Shown here: one piece after another, positions 1 to 8,559 of the stretch
Layout: every line of letters starts with the position of its first letter
Position numbering within the stretch: position 1 is the first letter of the stretch
DNA from: Acinetobacter sp. Ac_5812
GTDB taxonomy: Bacteria; Pseudomonadota; Gammaproteobacteria; Pseudomonadales; Moraxellaceae
Direction of reading: 5' to 3'
NCBI RefSeq assembly: GCF_013072695.1
Contig: NZ_LXUK01000026.1
Location: forward strand, 1-64,000
DNA length: 64,000 nucleotides
Notes under the pieces: generated by a model
The model's database searches: none
What the model was told of the DNA's origin: nothing
What the model saw: only the letters and a program-made list of their open reading frames with translations
Program-made: the position numbers and the translations under genes

Positions 1-19
1 ACAAACCCGGTACGGTTCA
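1..19. mobile_element. Terminal inverted repeat of an IS3-family element (rest outside window)
   Basis: The first 19 bases match, with one mismatch each, both ends of the complete IS3-family element at 34197-35505, so it cannot be said which end this is. The element ends at base 19 and intron sequence begins at base 20, so this IS is inserted in the group II intron reverse transcriptase gene. Confidence 0.8.
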
Positions 20-1076
20 CATTGATTAATGCTCGCAGCTTGTCAAGATGAGCGCTGATGTTTGCCTTTGACGGCTTGATCAGTAGCTTGCCGTTGTACT
101 TACGTACGTTCCAGCCAAGAAAATCGAACCCGTTCCCTATGTGCGTGATTTTGGTCTTTTCCTGAGAGAGCACGAGACCGCGCTGCGCCAGAAATTCAAC
201 CACGGCAGGACGAACTTCATTTTCGAGCCACTCTTTAGAATACCCCGTGATGATGAAATCATCCGCATACCGTACCAGTTGCAGCTTTTTGCCTGTCCAT
301 TTGGCGTTAGAGAACCTCTTCGCCAGCATCGTTTCCAGTCCGTCCAAGGTCATGTTGGCCAGCACCGGGGAGATAATACCTCCTTGCGGTGTTCCGGAAA
401 GACTGGGAAACAGCTTGCTTTGGTAGACGTAACCGGCTTTGAGCCATTTCCGTAGAATCACCTTGTCCATTGGGAGGTTGGCGATCATCCAGTCATGGCT
501 GATATTGTCGAAACAGCCTTGAATGTCACCCTCTAGCACCCACTCCGCACTTACTTTTCTTGACAGCACACCAAAGCACTGTGCTGCAGCATCCGCGGTT
601 GAGCGTTGCGGTCTGAACCCATAAGAGTTCCGATCAGCGATGGTCTCCGCGATGGGTTCCAAAGCCAGCAGATGGAGCGCCTGCATGGCCCGGCATTTCA
701 TCGTGGGTATCCCGAGAGGTCTCATCTTGCCATTTTTCTTCGGAATAAGGACTCTCCGAAGCGGAAGGGGCGTGTAACCTCGCCTCTTCAACGACATCAT
801 CGCACCGGTCTTGGCCTTGGGTGTATTCCAAGTCACCTTGTCGACCCCAGCCGTGTTTTTGCCTTTGTTTTCAGACACTCGTTTGACGGCCAATGCTTTG
901 CCACTAAACGAGTGAGTCAGCAGCCATTGCAAAGCTTTCGCCTTGTTATGCCTGCCGTCTTGTACCGCCTTCACAATACGCGCTTGCAGCCCTCTGACAT
1001 GACGCTGTACAGCAATCCAATCGATGCTGTCCCACGATGTGCTGGAAGGTGCACACGCTGATACTGCTGCATTCAT
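20..1076 (-). pseudogene. ltrA: Group II intron reverse transcriptase/maturase, interrupted by IS
   Basis: The minus strand reads MNAAVSACAPSSTSWDSIDW at its start, with a strong Shine-Dalgarno (GGAGGGAGAG) before the ATG at 1076. The frame stays open through the reverse transcriptase palm, with the KRVSENKG-type motif, PLGIPTMKCRAMQ, GTPQGGIISPVLANM and the catalytic YADD, and runs on into the C-terminal FLGWNVRKYNGKL region. It is then cut at base 20 by the IS end. About 352 codons are present, so the RT core is complete but the maturase (X) and any endonuclease domain are missing here. The protein normally binds its own intron RNA to promote splicing and retrohoming. Confidence 0.85.
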
Positions 1077-1652
1077 TTGCTCTCCCTCCATTAAAAGGGT
1101 TCTACACACTCTCTTGTGATGAGAGACCATAAGGACGTCAGCCCGCTTTCGCGTGGGGTAATGTTTCAACCTCTATCCAACCCATTACAGACTGGCATTC
1201 GCTTTTTCCTCGTTCCTTCGCCCGCATCACCATGGGCAGTTTTTGCAAACTGCTTTCCCAATGGGAGTAATACGGGATTTCCACGTTCCGCTTACTGAAG
1301 TACATCGGCTTAGGTGCCTGCTATCGACCGGGAGGCGTATGGGTCACGAATGCGTAGTCGAAAGACGCAATTCCCACCTCCATTACCGTTTTGGTTCGAG
1401 CGTATCAGCCATTTCCGCTCGTTCAACTTAACGATCGTTACGCAGATTCACATGTGTTCACCATACCGATTATCTAGCCCTTGTCCGGCTATGGCTGCCA
1501 GAAGGGTACGCCTCTCACGATTGATACCCCGCACCTTGCGGTGCCTCGTTACATTGTTGAAGGCGCTCTTTATTCAGCCTTCTAGATTCACCCGGTGACA
1601 CGGGTGGTTCCCGCAGGGGGGAACAACTTCATTAAGCGACTTCGTGTCGCAC
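1077..1652 (-). ncRNA. 5' structured RNA of the group II intron
   Basis: This stretch lies between the intron 5' boundary (GTGCGAC at 1652) and the maturase start. It has no credible gene on either strand; the open frames on the plus strand are chance frames in GC-richer structural RNA. It should contain domains I-III and part of IV of the ribozyme, although I did not fold it. Confidence 0.7.
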
Positions 1653-3077
1653 CTCGACCCAATTATTGTCAACAGGCAAATTGCCATCATCCAGATAGCG
1701 GCTTAAGGCTGGCCAGCGCTTCAGACTGTAATTGATTGCCTTGGCGGTGGCTGAACTTGATGGCACCGTCAGATGATGTTGGTTGAGCCATTCATATAGT
1801 TGTTGCATGACCGGTTGACTATGTTGTTGCCGGTATTCGCAGCGTTGTTCCGGCGCTGTACCATCCGTCTTTTTCCTGAGTTCTGCTTCTATCGCATACA
1901 GTTTCTGAATCAGCACTAATGCCTGTTCAGCGATCTGACTTTTCCCGGTCACATGCAGTTCATGGAATTTACGACGTGCATGTGCCATGCAGCCCACTTC
2001 AATGATCTGACCAGATTTAAAGCGTGCTTTATAACCACTGTAATCATCACAGACCAAATGACCCTGCCAGCCTTTCAGGAACTCTTCAGCATGCTGACCT
2101 GAGCGGCTATCCTGAAAGTCATAGATCACCGCCTGAACCGGATTATCCTGGGTGGTGGCATAGGCCCAGACATAACCTTTCTTCGGTTTTTTCTCATCAT
2201 CACCCATCTGCATGATGGTGACCGGGGTTTCATCTGCATGGATCACACGCTGCTGCAGCACCACCTGTTTTAAGGCATTGGCTAGAGGCTCCAGTTCCAC
2301 ACCACAGCGACCAATCCAGTCAGATAATGTCGATCTGGACAGATCAATTCCCGCACGTAGAAAAATCTGGCGCTGACGATACAGCGGTAAATGATCGGCA
2401 TATTTGGACACCAGCACATGACTCAGCAATTCTGCACTGGCAATGCCTTTATCAATCACATAAGCAGGCATCGCTTGCTGAGTCAGGGTGTCACACTGAT
2501 CACAGACCCATTTGCCACGCACATGCTGTTCCTTGTAGAACTGTGCCGGTCTGAAATTCAGTTTTTCACTGATATCTTCGCCGATACGACGTAACTGGCA
2601 GCCACAGGCACATTCTGTCGATGCAGGTTCATGCTCAATACGGAGGGTTGGCAGGTGATCAGGTAGTGGTCGACGTTTAGGTTTATTTACTATGGCTTTC
2701 TGCGCGGGTGCATCGGTTTTAGCTGCATTTAATCGTTCTAATTCCAGATCAACAGCGGCAATATCTTCTTCGACTGCTTCATCCCAGAGATGGATTTGTT
2801 TGGCCGTTAAGTGTTCATTCTTTTGGGCGAACTTGTGCCGTTTAAACAGTGCAAGCTCATGTTCGTATTTTTGAGTAAGAATCGAGAGATGTTGAACTTT
2901 GGCATCTAATTGTTGGTTTGATACTTCCAGATGTTGAACTTGAGCATCTAATTGCTGATTTGATTGTTCCAGCTGCTGTTTTGATTGAGCCAGAGACTGA
3001 TGCTGCATCGCCAACTGTCTGGTGAATTCCAGCAGTTGTTCATGGGTCAGTTGGCTTAAGTCAGGCAGCGTATTCAT
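1653..3077 (-). pseudogene. tnpC: IS66 transposase TnpC, C-terminally interrupted
   Basis: This is the large IS66 transposase. It has an N-terminal coiled coil (repeated S-N-Q-Q-L-D-A heptads over roughly residues 25-70), a zinc-binding cluster with C-x-C-x-C, and the DDE catalytic region with the IHADETPV motif. The native frame runs to the conserved PVDNNWVE near the third catalytic residue. The last codons, reading VRHEVA and a stop, come from the intron, so the C-terminal part is displaced. If the intron can no longer splice, the transposase is dead. Confidence 0.9.
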
Positions 3078-3151
3078 GACCGCAGTATGCCTGAGGTCAT
3101 GAGGAGAATGAAATAGAACGTTTGGAGGATGGCAGAATGGACTGGCTTGGT

Positions 3152-3487
3152 TTAGAGCATATTCACTACCTGCTGCAACCCAATTCTCTGCCAGGGCAAA
3201 CCCTGGATCAGTGCCTGTAACTGTTCTGGACTGATAGTCATTGTTTCACCCTGGTGAACCTGAGCCCAGTGAAATTTACCCTGTTCCAGCCGCCGAGCAC
3301 ACAGCCAAATGCCCAGTCCATCATGCACCAGTACTTTCATGCGATGGCCACGTTTATTACAGAACAGATAGGCACAGTGTGGTTTGATGTAGCCAAAGGC
3401 TCTCAGCACCTGAGCCATGGCAGTATCCATCCCTGCACGCATGTCCATGGGCTGGGTAGACAACCAGATTTCATCGATACGGATCAT
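3152..3487 (-). CDS. tnpB: IS66 accessory protein TnpB
   Basis: The 111-residue protein has the IS66 Orf2 signature: MDMRAGMDT near the start, then AYLFCNKRGHRMKVLVHDG and a basic C-terminus. It is required with TnpA and TnpC for IS66 transposition, but its molecular role is poorly defined. It overlaps tnpA by four bases, which suggests translational coupling, and lies 74 bases ahead of tnpC. Confidence 0.9.
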   Translation of the reverse strand: MIRIDEIWLSTQPMDMRAGMDTAMAQVLRAFGYIKPHCAYLFCNKRGHRMKVLVHDGLGIWLCARRLEQGKFHWAQVHQGETMTISPEQLQALIQGLPWQRIGLQQVVNML

Positions 3488-3912
3488 TGAGTCAAACCCT
3501 GGATCAGCACCAGTAATTCAGTTGCAGATTCCACAGGCCAGTCGATTTCGATCACCTGATCTCTTGCGGAACCTCGTTCCTTATGCACTGGAATTCTGAT
3601 ATGAGCGACAGCTTTCTTCTCCGGCATAGGTGGCGGAGGTGCATCTTGTTTGACTGACGTCGGGCGAACAATGACGGGCAGAAAGTCAGTCTGTGGATTG
3701 GGTAGACTTTTTAGTGCAGGGGGTATGAATTTGGACTGACGAATCCATTTATGCAGCAGATTGGCATTGATCTGATGTTGCATTGCTACCTTGGCTACCG
3801 ATGTGTCTGGCTGCTGGCACAGCCCCACCAGGTGCTGTTTAAATTCAGCTGTAAAGATTCGGCGGGGCTTTTTTAGTGTTGGTGTACTGTCTGAGACTGT
3901 CTTTAAATCCAT
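3484..3912 (-). CDS. tnpA: IS66 accessory protein TnpA (helix-turn-helix)
   Basis: The 142-residue protein has an N-terminal helix-turn-helix of the transposase OrfA type (RRIFTAEFKQHLVGLC, then SVAKVAMQHQINANLLHKWI) followed by a proline-rich linker. It is the first gene of the IS66 operon and probably binds the element ends. Its start lies about 80 bases inside the terminal repeat at 3993. Confidence 0.88.
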   Translation of the reverse strand: MDLKTVSDSTPTLKKPRRIFTAEFKQHLVGLCQQPDTSVAKVAMQHQINANLLHKWIRQSKFIPPALKSLPNPQTDFLPVIVRPTSVKQDAPPPPMPEKKAVAHIRIPVHKERGSARDQVIEIDWPVESATELLVLIQGLTQ

Positions 3913-3993
3913 AAATAGGTGTCCACTTAAATTTTAGTGGACACTATCGCGGTATTAATAAGTTAGAAAAAGTGGGGTTCAGCGGACGCTTAC

Positions 3994-4434
3994 AACCAAT
4001 CTACCCAATTTAGTGTCGCAAGTTGTACATCTGCTAAACCTTGCCAATCTGCTTTTAGATATTCAATCACCTCTGTTTTGTATAAGCCATTCACCGTTTC
4101 AGCCAAAGCATTATCGTATGAATCACCAGTCGTACCGACTGATGCTCGTAAATTTGCTGCTTCTAAACGATTGGTATAGCGAATGGAAAGATATTGCACA
4201 CCTCTGTCGGAATGATGAATCACATTCTTTGGCATGCCTCGATCATGCAATGCTTGCTCCAATGCATCGAGCACCATATCTGTATTCATCCGTGTCGATA
4301 CTTTCCATCCAACAATTGCTCGTGAGAACACATCAATAATAAATGCAGTATAAACCCAGCCTGAATTTGTTTGAATATACGTAAAGTCACTCACCCACAG
4401 TTGGTCAGGATGATCAGCTGCAAAATCAACAACT
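3994..4434 (-). pseudogene. IS3-family transposase OrfB fragment, truncated at both ends
   Basis: The fragment is nearly identical in protein to the middle of the intact OrfB at 34236-35138, from about PDQLWVSDFTYIQ to ATLNWVDW. It includes the DDE motifs DFTY, HSDRGVQY and ALAETVNG. It is cut after NWVDW by the IS66 element. At the other side it stops at the IS21-type repeats, where only a few diverged residues (DFAADH in place of NFSADR) precede PDQLW. It is not functional. Confidence 0.88.
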
Positions 4435-4511
4435 ACTTGGACACCCATTCTTGTCTTAGTTGGACACTCTAATAAGCTTTTGGCAAACTAGAGTGTCGCT
4501 TAACTTGGACA
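4435..4511. repeat. Left-end repeat cluster of the IS21-like transposon
   Basis: ACTTGGACA occurs at 4435-4443, AGTTGGACA at 4458-4466 and ACTTGGACA at 4503-4511. The offsets of 23 and 45 bases are multiples of about two helical turns. IS21-family elements are known to carry several transposase-binding repeats at each end. The same motif occurs inverted at 16611-16666. I could not fix the exact terminal base. Confidence 0.65.
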
Positions 4512-4519
4512 GTAGACTA

Positions 4520-5275
4520 TTAAATATCTAAGACTTTCCTACCTCGTTTTTTCCGCATAGATTCGCCCTGTAGATTAAATACATGAGCACGGTGAATAAT
4601 ACGATCAAGTAGTGCTTCGCCGACAGTTTGATCTTCAAAATGATTTAACCAAATGTTAGTCTCATACTGGCTTGTAATAAGAAGTGAACCATTGTCACTA
4701 TGTTTATCAATCACAGTAATAAAATGGGCCATCCAAGAGTTACTAACCTGTGATAAACCAAAATCATCAAGAATTAACAATTTACTTGAAAGTAACTTCT
4801 TTTTTAGAATCGCAATCGTCCCTAAATGCAAAGCCGTTTCAAACTCTTCAAATAACTCAGTAGTATTATAAAAAAGAACCTTAAATCCTGACTTACATGC
4901 ATTTGTTCCGAATGCCGAAGCGAGCCAAGTTTTACCAATCCCTGTTGCACCAGTAAAAATTAGATTCTGTTTGGACTTTATCCACTCACAATCTGAAAAA
5001 CTTTGTAAAATATCGCTAGTTAATCCTTTTTTATTGGAACAATCGATTTCTGTAAGTGTGCTTGTTGGATAACGTATATTCGATTTATTTAACAATGCTA
5101 AAACTTTTCGATTACTAACAGCATTCTGTTCAGCGGTGAATAGTTCATTCAAAATCTCTAATGAAGTTTTTTTTCTATTGATCATCTCATCGTAGTGATC
5201 AACAAAATAACTTAAGCAACCTGTTAGCTTTAATTCTTGCATTCTCTGTGCCACAACACTCTTTGTAATCATCAT
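4520..5275 (-). CDS. istB: IS21-family transposition ATPase IstB
   Basis: This 251-residue AAA+ ATPase resembles DnaC/DnaA and assists the IstA transposase by remodelling target DNA. The Walker A is GATGIGKTWLA near residue 108 and the Walker B is KLLILDDFGLS. An arginine-finger-type DRIIHRAH motif lies near the C-terminus. It overlaps the end of istA by four bases, as usual in IS21 elements. Its stop lies nine bases inside the innermost left-end repeat. Confidence 0.92.
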   Translation of the reverse strand: MMITKSVVAQRMQELKLTGCLSYFVDHYDEMINRKKTSLEILNELFTAEQNAVSNRKVLALLNKSNIRYPTSTLTEIDCSNKKGLTSDILQSFSDCEWIKSKQNLIFTGATGIGKTWLASAFGTNACKSGFKVLFYNTTELFEEFETALHLGTIAILKKKLLSSKLLILDDFGLSQVSNSWMAHFITVIDKHSDNGSLLITSQYETNIWLNHFEDQTVGEALLDRIIHRAHVFNLQGESMRKKRGRKVLDI

Positions 5276-6813
5276 GCGTTACCTGCAAAATAATTAGCAC
5301 CACGAAGATTTATATGTGTTGATGGTGAGATCATTTGATTACTATCTATGATTTGAATATATCTTTTATTCTTTAAGACATACAATAAGTCGGTAACTGC
5401 CAAAAGCTTGTATTTCAAAGCATACTCGCAAGCTTGATTAAGTACAGAATCCAACTTATGTTCCAAAATATAATCTCTCAATTTGTTTAATGAATTTATA
5501 TTACGAGCTAACTGTTTAGACTTACTTAATATTTTCTCTACAAATTCATAGACAAAACTTCCAAGTGATTTGGCCCACTGCTTGATACTCGCAGGGCTTA
5601 AAGTATTATAGAGTCTATGGTTAGCTGGCATGTGCTCATCAAGAATACTTGCTTCTCCATGGCCAATTAATAAGCTATGAGAGCCTATTAGTTCATTTTC
5701 ATAGAAGAACCGTACTTCACGGCTTGTAATACCAATATCTAACTTTTTACCAATAAAAATATGGGGGACAGAATAAATGTTTCCATCGACTGTAAACTGA
5801 TAAAATTCAGAAACCCTTTGTTGAAATATCCATTTTGTAAATGGATATGGGTGCTTTGGTTGTGTTAGTAGTTTACTTTTTTCAAAACGCTCAAATCGAT
5901 CCCTTCTACTTTCAGGAAACCTCTTTGTAATTCCGCGGTTAATTCTGTCAACTTCCAGATCAAGAGCTTTTTGTAATTCATCAAGCGAGAAAAATTTTCT
6001 ATCTCGTAATTTGACTAAAACTGAACGTTGAATAATTTGAACAGAAACCTCTGCTAACCCTTTATCTTTCGGGGTACGTGGACGAGTATTTAAAATTGCA
6101 AAATTATGATAATCAGCAAATTGTTCAAATGTTTTATTAAACACTGTGCCATTTCGACCCGTTTTAATAACTGCCGCTTTTAAATTATCAGTGATTATTT
6201 CTTTTGGAATACCGCCTAAGCGATCGAATGTAGCAGTAAAGCATTTCAACCAATCGTGTGTTTGTTGTGTTTCAACAGCAATTACAATGATTAAACTAGA
6301 AGCGCCTAGCACAGCAACAAAAATTTGAACATTACGAACTTTATCATTAGTAATATCATGTATTTGCATGGTTTTCCCACAAAAATCCACCAATAACGTT
6401 TGTCCAGCTCTGAAATGTTGACGCATCGATGGGTGCAATTTTTTTAACCATTTTCGGTACAAATATGCAAAACGAGAGTATGAAACACAATTAACCACAC
6501 TTTCTTTAAACTCAATCCACAACTGCTTTAGGGTCATATCTCGGATTTTCATTTGATCATTTATATAATCAAACTCAGGAGTTGGTTTACAGTTTTCAAT
6601 ATTTCTTGCTATGCCAGTTTGTAATATATCTACAAACTCTTGATTTGACAGTAGTAGTAATTCATTGATAGGAATATCGATTTCTTTTAATTTATTAGCA
6701 AGAACTGTAACAGTGGTTGGTGAAACTTGCATTCTTTTTGCAATTTGGCGAAAAGAATGGCCTTCTCCAAGTCCTGTTAGAATCCTTTTTTGAATTACGG
6801 GGTTAAGCTTCAT
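5272..6813 (-). CDS. istA: IS21-family transposase IstA
   Basis: The 513-residue protein has an N-terminal helix-turn-helix (GHSFRQIAKRMQVSPTTV, about residues 18-35). The DDE integrase core shows LLVDFCGKTM, IITDNLKAAV and the third acidic position in GLAEVSVQ. Full length for the family, it should carry out DNA cleavage and strand transfer with IstB. Its 5' leader contains the three-way-junction-like inverted repeats at 6842-6971. Confidence 0.92.
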   Translation of the reverse strand: MKLNPVIQKRILTGLGEGHSFRQIAKRMQVSPTTVTVLANKLKEIDIPINELLLLSNQEFVDILQTGIARNIENCKPTPEFDYINDQMKIRDMTLKQLWIEFKESVVNCVSYSRFAYLYRKWLKKLHPSMRQHFRAGQTLLVDFCGKTMQIHDITNDKVRNVQIFVAVLGASSLIIVIAVETQQTHDWLKCFTATFDRLGGIPKEIITDNLKAAVIKTGRNGTVFNKTFEQFADYHNFAILNTRPRTPKDKGLAEVSVQIIQRSVLVKLRDRKFFSLDELQKALDLEVDRINRGITKRFPESRRDRFERFEKSKLLTQPKHPYPFTKWIFQQRVSEFYQFTVDGNIYSVPHIFIGKKLDIGITSREVRFFYENELIGSHSLLIGHGEASILDEHMPANHRLYNTLSPASIKQWAKSLGSFVYEFVEKILSKSKQLARNINSLNKLRDYILEHKLDSVLNQACEYALKYKLLAVTDLLYVLKNKRYIQIIDSNQMISPSTHINLRGANYFAGNA

Positions 6814-6841
6814 ATAATATCTACCTTATTAAAAAATTAAG

Positions 6842-6971
6842 GCAGAAAGCACCCTTAACATTGATAAAAAAATCAATGTCTTTTAGAATGAATTTGTCTT
6901 GCACCTCCAAGTAAAAGACAAATTCATAAAGGCTCATCCATTTTTAATGTTTGGGTCTTTATGCTTTCTGC
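6842..6971. other. Nested inverted repeats, possible structured leader or transposase site
   Basis: An outer 10-bp stem (6842-6851 with 6962-6971, GCAGAAAGCA) encloses two perfect hairpins. One has 8-bp arms (6858-6865 with 6872-6879). The other has 13-bp arms (6888-6900 with 6915-6927). The 14-nt loop of the second contains CACCTCCAAGTAA, and TCCAAGTAAAAGA there is identical to 16613-16625 inside the right transposon end. It lies directly upstream of istA and could be a leader RNA or an operator. No known RNA family is recognised. Confidence 0.6.
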
Positions 6972-6996
6972 AGTTAAATAAAAGAATTAAAATTAT

Positions 6997-7191
6997 TTAA
7001 ACCATATCTTTTTGCTCCTTTATACCTAATTTGACTGCAATTTTATGACTCTCACCACGTTTTGGAATTTTATTATTTTTCAATATTCGATATACAAGAT
7101 CTGGTGAAAAATTATTATCTCTTGCCCATTCAGCTATAGATATTCCAGAGTTGGAAAAATCATCTCTAACTTGTTTAATTGACTTGATCAT
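6997..7191 (-). CDS. Small DNA-binding protein resembling Mu-like phage gp16 type
   Basis: The 64-residue protein has a helix-turn-helix-like region (ISIAEWARDNNFSPDLVYRI) followed by GESHKIAVKLGIKEQ. That arrangement is typical of short regulators seen in BcepMu-type phages. The same GESHKIAVKLG motif appears in the truncated gene near 33100. It lies upstream of istA on the same strand and may regulate the transposon. The family assignment is from memory, and the function is inferred. Confidence 0.6.
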   Translation of the reverse strand: MIKSIKQVRDDFSNSGISIAEWARDNNFSPDLVYRILKNNKIPKRGESHKIAVKLGIKEQKDMV

Positions 7192-7312
7192 ATCAGACGA
7201 ATTTTGAATAAATTTGACGAAAAAATATAGTAGAAAAGCGCTCAGGTCAAGCAGAAAAACATTACATTAACATTATGATTTTATTATTATATTTTTCATA
7301 ATATCTATTTTA

Positions 7313-7792
7313 TTAACTCATAATATCTTTCATTAATCTAATATTTGAATGCATATTTTTTATATCATTCTCTAATTTTTCTTTATGGTTAATCAAATGT
7401 TTCTCTAATGTTTTATCATCTGATAATAATGATTCTATAAACGTTAGATTATTTTTTTTATCGTTAATTTGATTAATAAACTCAGTCTCTTTTATCAAAA
7501 AAACATTTTCAAGTTTTTGTTTTTTATATTGATTTCTTAACTCATTTAGTCTCGGAGTTTCATTATAGCTAAATGCTTTTTTTGTAGACCTATTTGCATC
7601 AACTTCCAAATATTGGCATTTAAGTAAGACTCTTAACCCGATATACATTAATTGCTTACAACGTTTAGCCCTATAACGTTGATTAAGTCCCATTTTTTCC
7701 CAAAAATGTTTTGCTTGCCAATTGGTGATTTCATTATCAATAAAAATTTTCAAAAAATCATCATATAAAGGTAAGTTGACAGATTTTGGCAT
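7313..7792 (-). CDS. Hypothetical protein, basic with C-terminal coiled coil
   Basis: The family of this 159-residue protein is not recognised. The N-terminal half is basic and tryptophan-containing (NWQAKHFWEKMGLNQRYRAK). The C-terminal half, from about residue 90, is rich in K, E and N with coiled-coil character. It is divergent from the controller-like regulator at 7885, and the C-box-like palindrome at 7815-7845 lies in the 92-base gap between them. It may therefore be co-regulated with it, or take part in transposition. Confidence 0.65.
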   Translation of the reverse strand: MPKSVNLPLYDDFLKIFIDNEITNWQAKHFWEKMGLNQRYRAKRCKQLMYIGLRVLLKCQYLEVDANRSTKKAFSYNETPRLNELRNQYKKQKLENVFLIKETEFINQINDKKNNLTFIESLLSDDKTLEKHLINHKEKLENDIKNMHSNIRLMKDIMS

Positions 7793-7814
7793 TTTAAATT
7801 TCTACAAAACAAAT

Positions 7815-7845
7815 GAGGATTATAGTCCGTGGATAAGTAGTCCTC
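7815..7845. promoter_or_regulatory. C-box-like operator between divergent genes
   Basis: A palindromic block opens with GAGGATTATAGTCC and closes with TAGTCCTC around a GTGG centre. ATAGTCCGTGGAT closely resembles the C-box bound by restriction-modification controller proteins of the C.PvuII type, whose core is AGTCYGTGGACT. It lies about 40 bases before the regulator gene at 7885, as expected for autoregulation. The consensus is from memory. Confidence 0.6.
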
Positions 7846-7884
7846 AAATAGCAATAGTCTTGATATTTGAACAAATGAAATCAA

Positions 7885-8118
7885 ATGTCAGATTTATCTA
7901 TAGCAGTTGGTCAGTTAATACGCAATTCTAGGCTCAAGAAAGAAATCAGTCAGGAAAAATTAGCTTTAATCTGTGATATAGACCGTAGCTATTTAGGGCG
8001 AATTGAGAGAGGTGAGGTAAATATCACAATAGAAAAGCTGTATGAACTTGCTACTGCTTTAGAAATGGATGCTAAGGATAGAGGTGGATCAGGAAATTTG
8101 AACAACACTTATAAGTGA
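7885..8118 (+). CDS. Controller-like XRE regulator, extreme C-terminus replaced by IS3
   Basis: This is a small HTH_3/XRE protein: ISQEKLALICDIDRSYLGRIERG is the helix-turn-helix region, followed by ITIEKLYELATALEM. In size and pattern it resembles controller (C) proteins of restriction-modification systems, and a C-box-like operator lies just upstream. The native frame ends at 8079 with ..DAKD. The last 13 residues come from the inserted IS3 element. Removing the IS and one copy of the GAT duplication restores DLLP and a stop, giving a protein of about 68 residues. The lost tail is only LLP, so the altered protein may still function. The native gene sits immediately ahead of the TIR operon. 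Confidence 0.8.
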   Translation: MSDLSIAVGQLIRNSRLKKEISQEKLALICDIDRSYLGRIERGEVNITIEKLYELATALEMDAKDRGGSGNLNNTYK

Positions 8119-8155
8119 TATTTTGCTCCCCAAATGATGTTATAAACATCAATAT

Positions 8156-8473
8156 ATGGAGTATTTTATGGCACGTAGACCAAGAAGAAATCATTCAAAT
8201 GATTTTAAAGCTAAGGTAGCACTTGCTGCGATTAAAGCAGAAAAAACACTTGCTGAATTGAGTGCTGAATTTGATGTTCATCAAAACCAAATTATCGACT
8301 GGAAAAATCAACTGATTTCAGCTTCCTCGCAAGCTTTCGATCAATCAAAAGCTCCAACAGAACCACCCATCGATCTAAAAAAACTACATGCAAAAATCGG
8401 TGAGCAGGCATTAGAAATTGATTTTTTAGAAGGTGTGTTGAAGAAACTGGGCCGCTTCAACCACAAAAGTTAA
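8156..8473 (+). CDS. IS3-family transposase OrfA
   Basis: The 105-residue helix-turn-helix protein (FKAKVALAAIKAEKTLAELS, then FDVHQNQIIDWKNQL) ends in a leucine-zipper-like region. OrfA binds the terminal repeats and supplies the N-terminus of the OrfAB fusion transposase. The OrfB frame is open before the orfA stop, as expected for programmed -1 frameshifting in this family. Confidence 0.9.
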   Translation: MEYFMARRPRRNHSNDFKAKVALAAIKAEKTLAELSAEFDVHQNQIIDWKNQLISASSQAFDQSKAPTEPPIDLKKLHAKIGEQALEIDFLEGVLKKLGRFNHKS

Positions 8474-8559
8474 TCGATGACTCACTTCAGATTTCAGTAT
8501 CTAAGCAAGCTCAGCTGCTGAAAGTCTCCCGTGGTTGTTATTACTATCGCCCAAAACCT

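Larger units (their letters stand above)
20..1652 (-). mobile_element. Group II intron, 5' portion, inserted in IS66 tnpC
   Basis: Read on the minus strand, the intron begins at base 1652 with GTGCGAC, matching the group II 5' consensus GUGYG. It lies directly after the IS66 codons for N-N-W-V-E, so it interrupts that transposase. About 575 nt of structured 5' RNA follow, then the reverse transcriptase ORF. The 3' part, including the end of the ORF and domains V-VI, is separated by the IS end at bases 1-19 and lies outside the window. Whether the intron can still splice cannot be judged from here. Confidence 0.85.
1653..3993 (-). mobile_element. IS66-family element, interrupted at its tnpC end by the intron
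   Basis: The right end at 3993 gives GTAAGCGTCCGCTGAACCCC when read inward on the minus strand, and IS66 elements typically begin GTAA. Inside lie tnpA, tnpB and tnpC in the usual order. The element sits within an IS3 orfB whose surviving piece starts at base 3994. Its other end is beyond the window because the intron interrupts it at 1652/1653. Confidence 0.85.

Noticed and set aside
141..1598. Several open plus-strand frames of 60-150 codons
   Set aside because: They lie opposite the reverse transcriptase ORF or the structured intron RNA, and show no domain pattern or ribosome sites.
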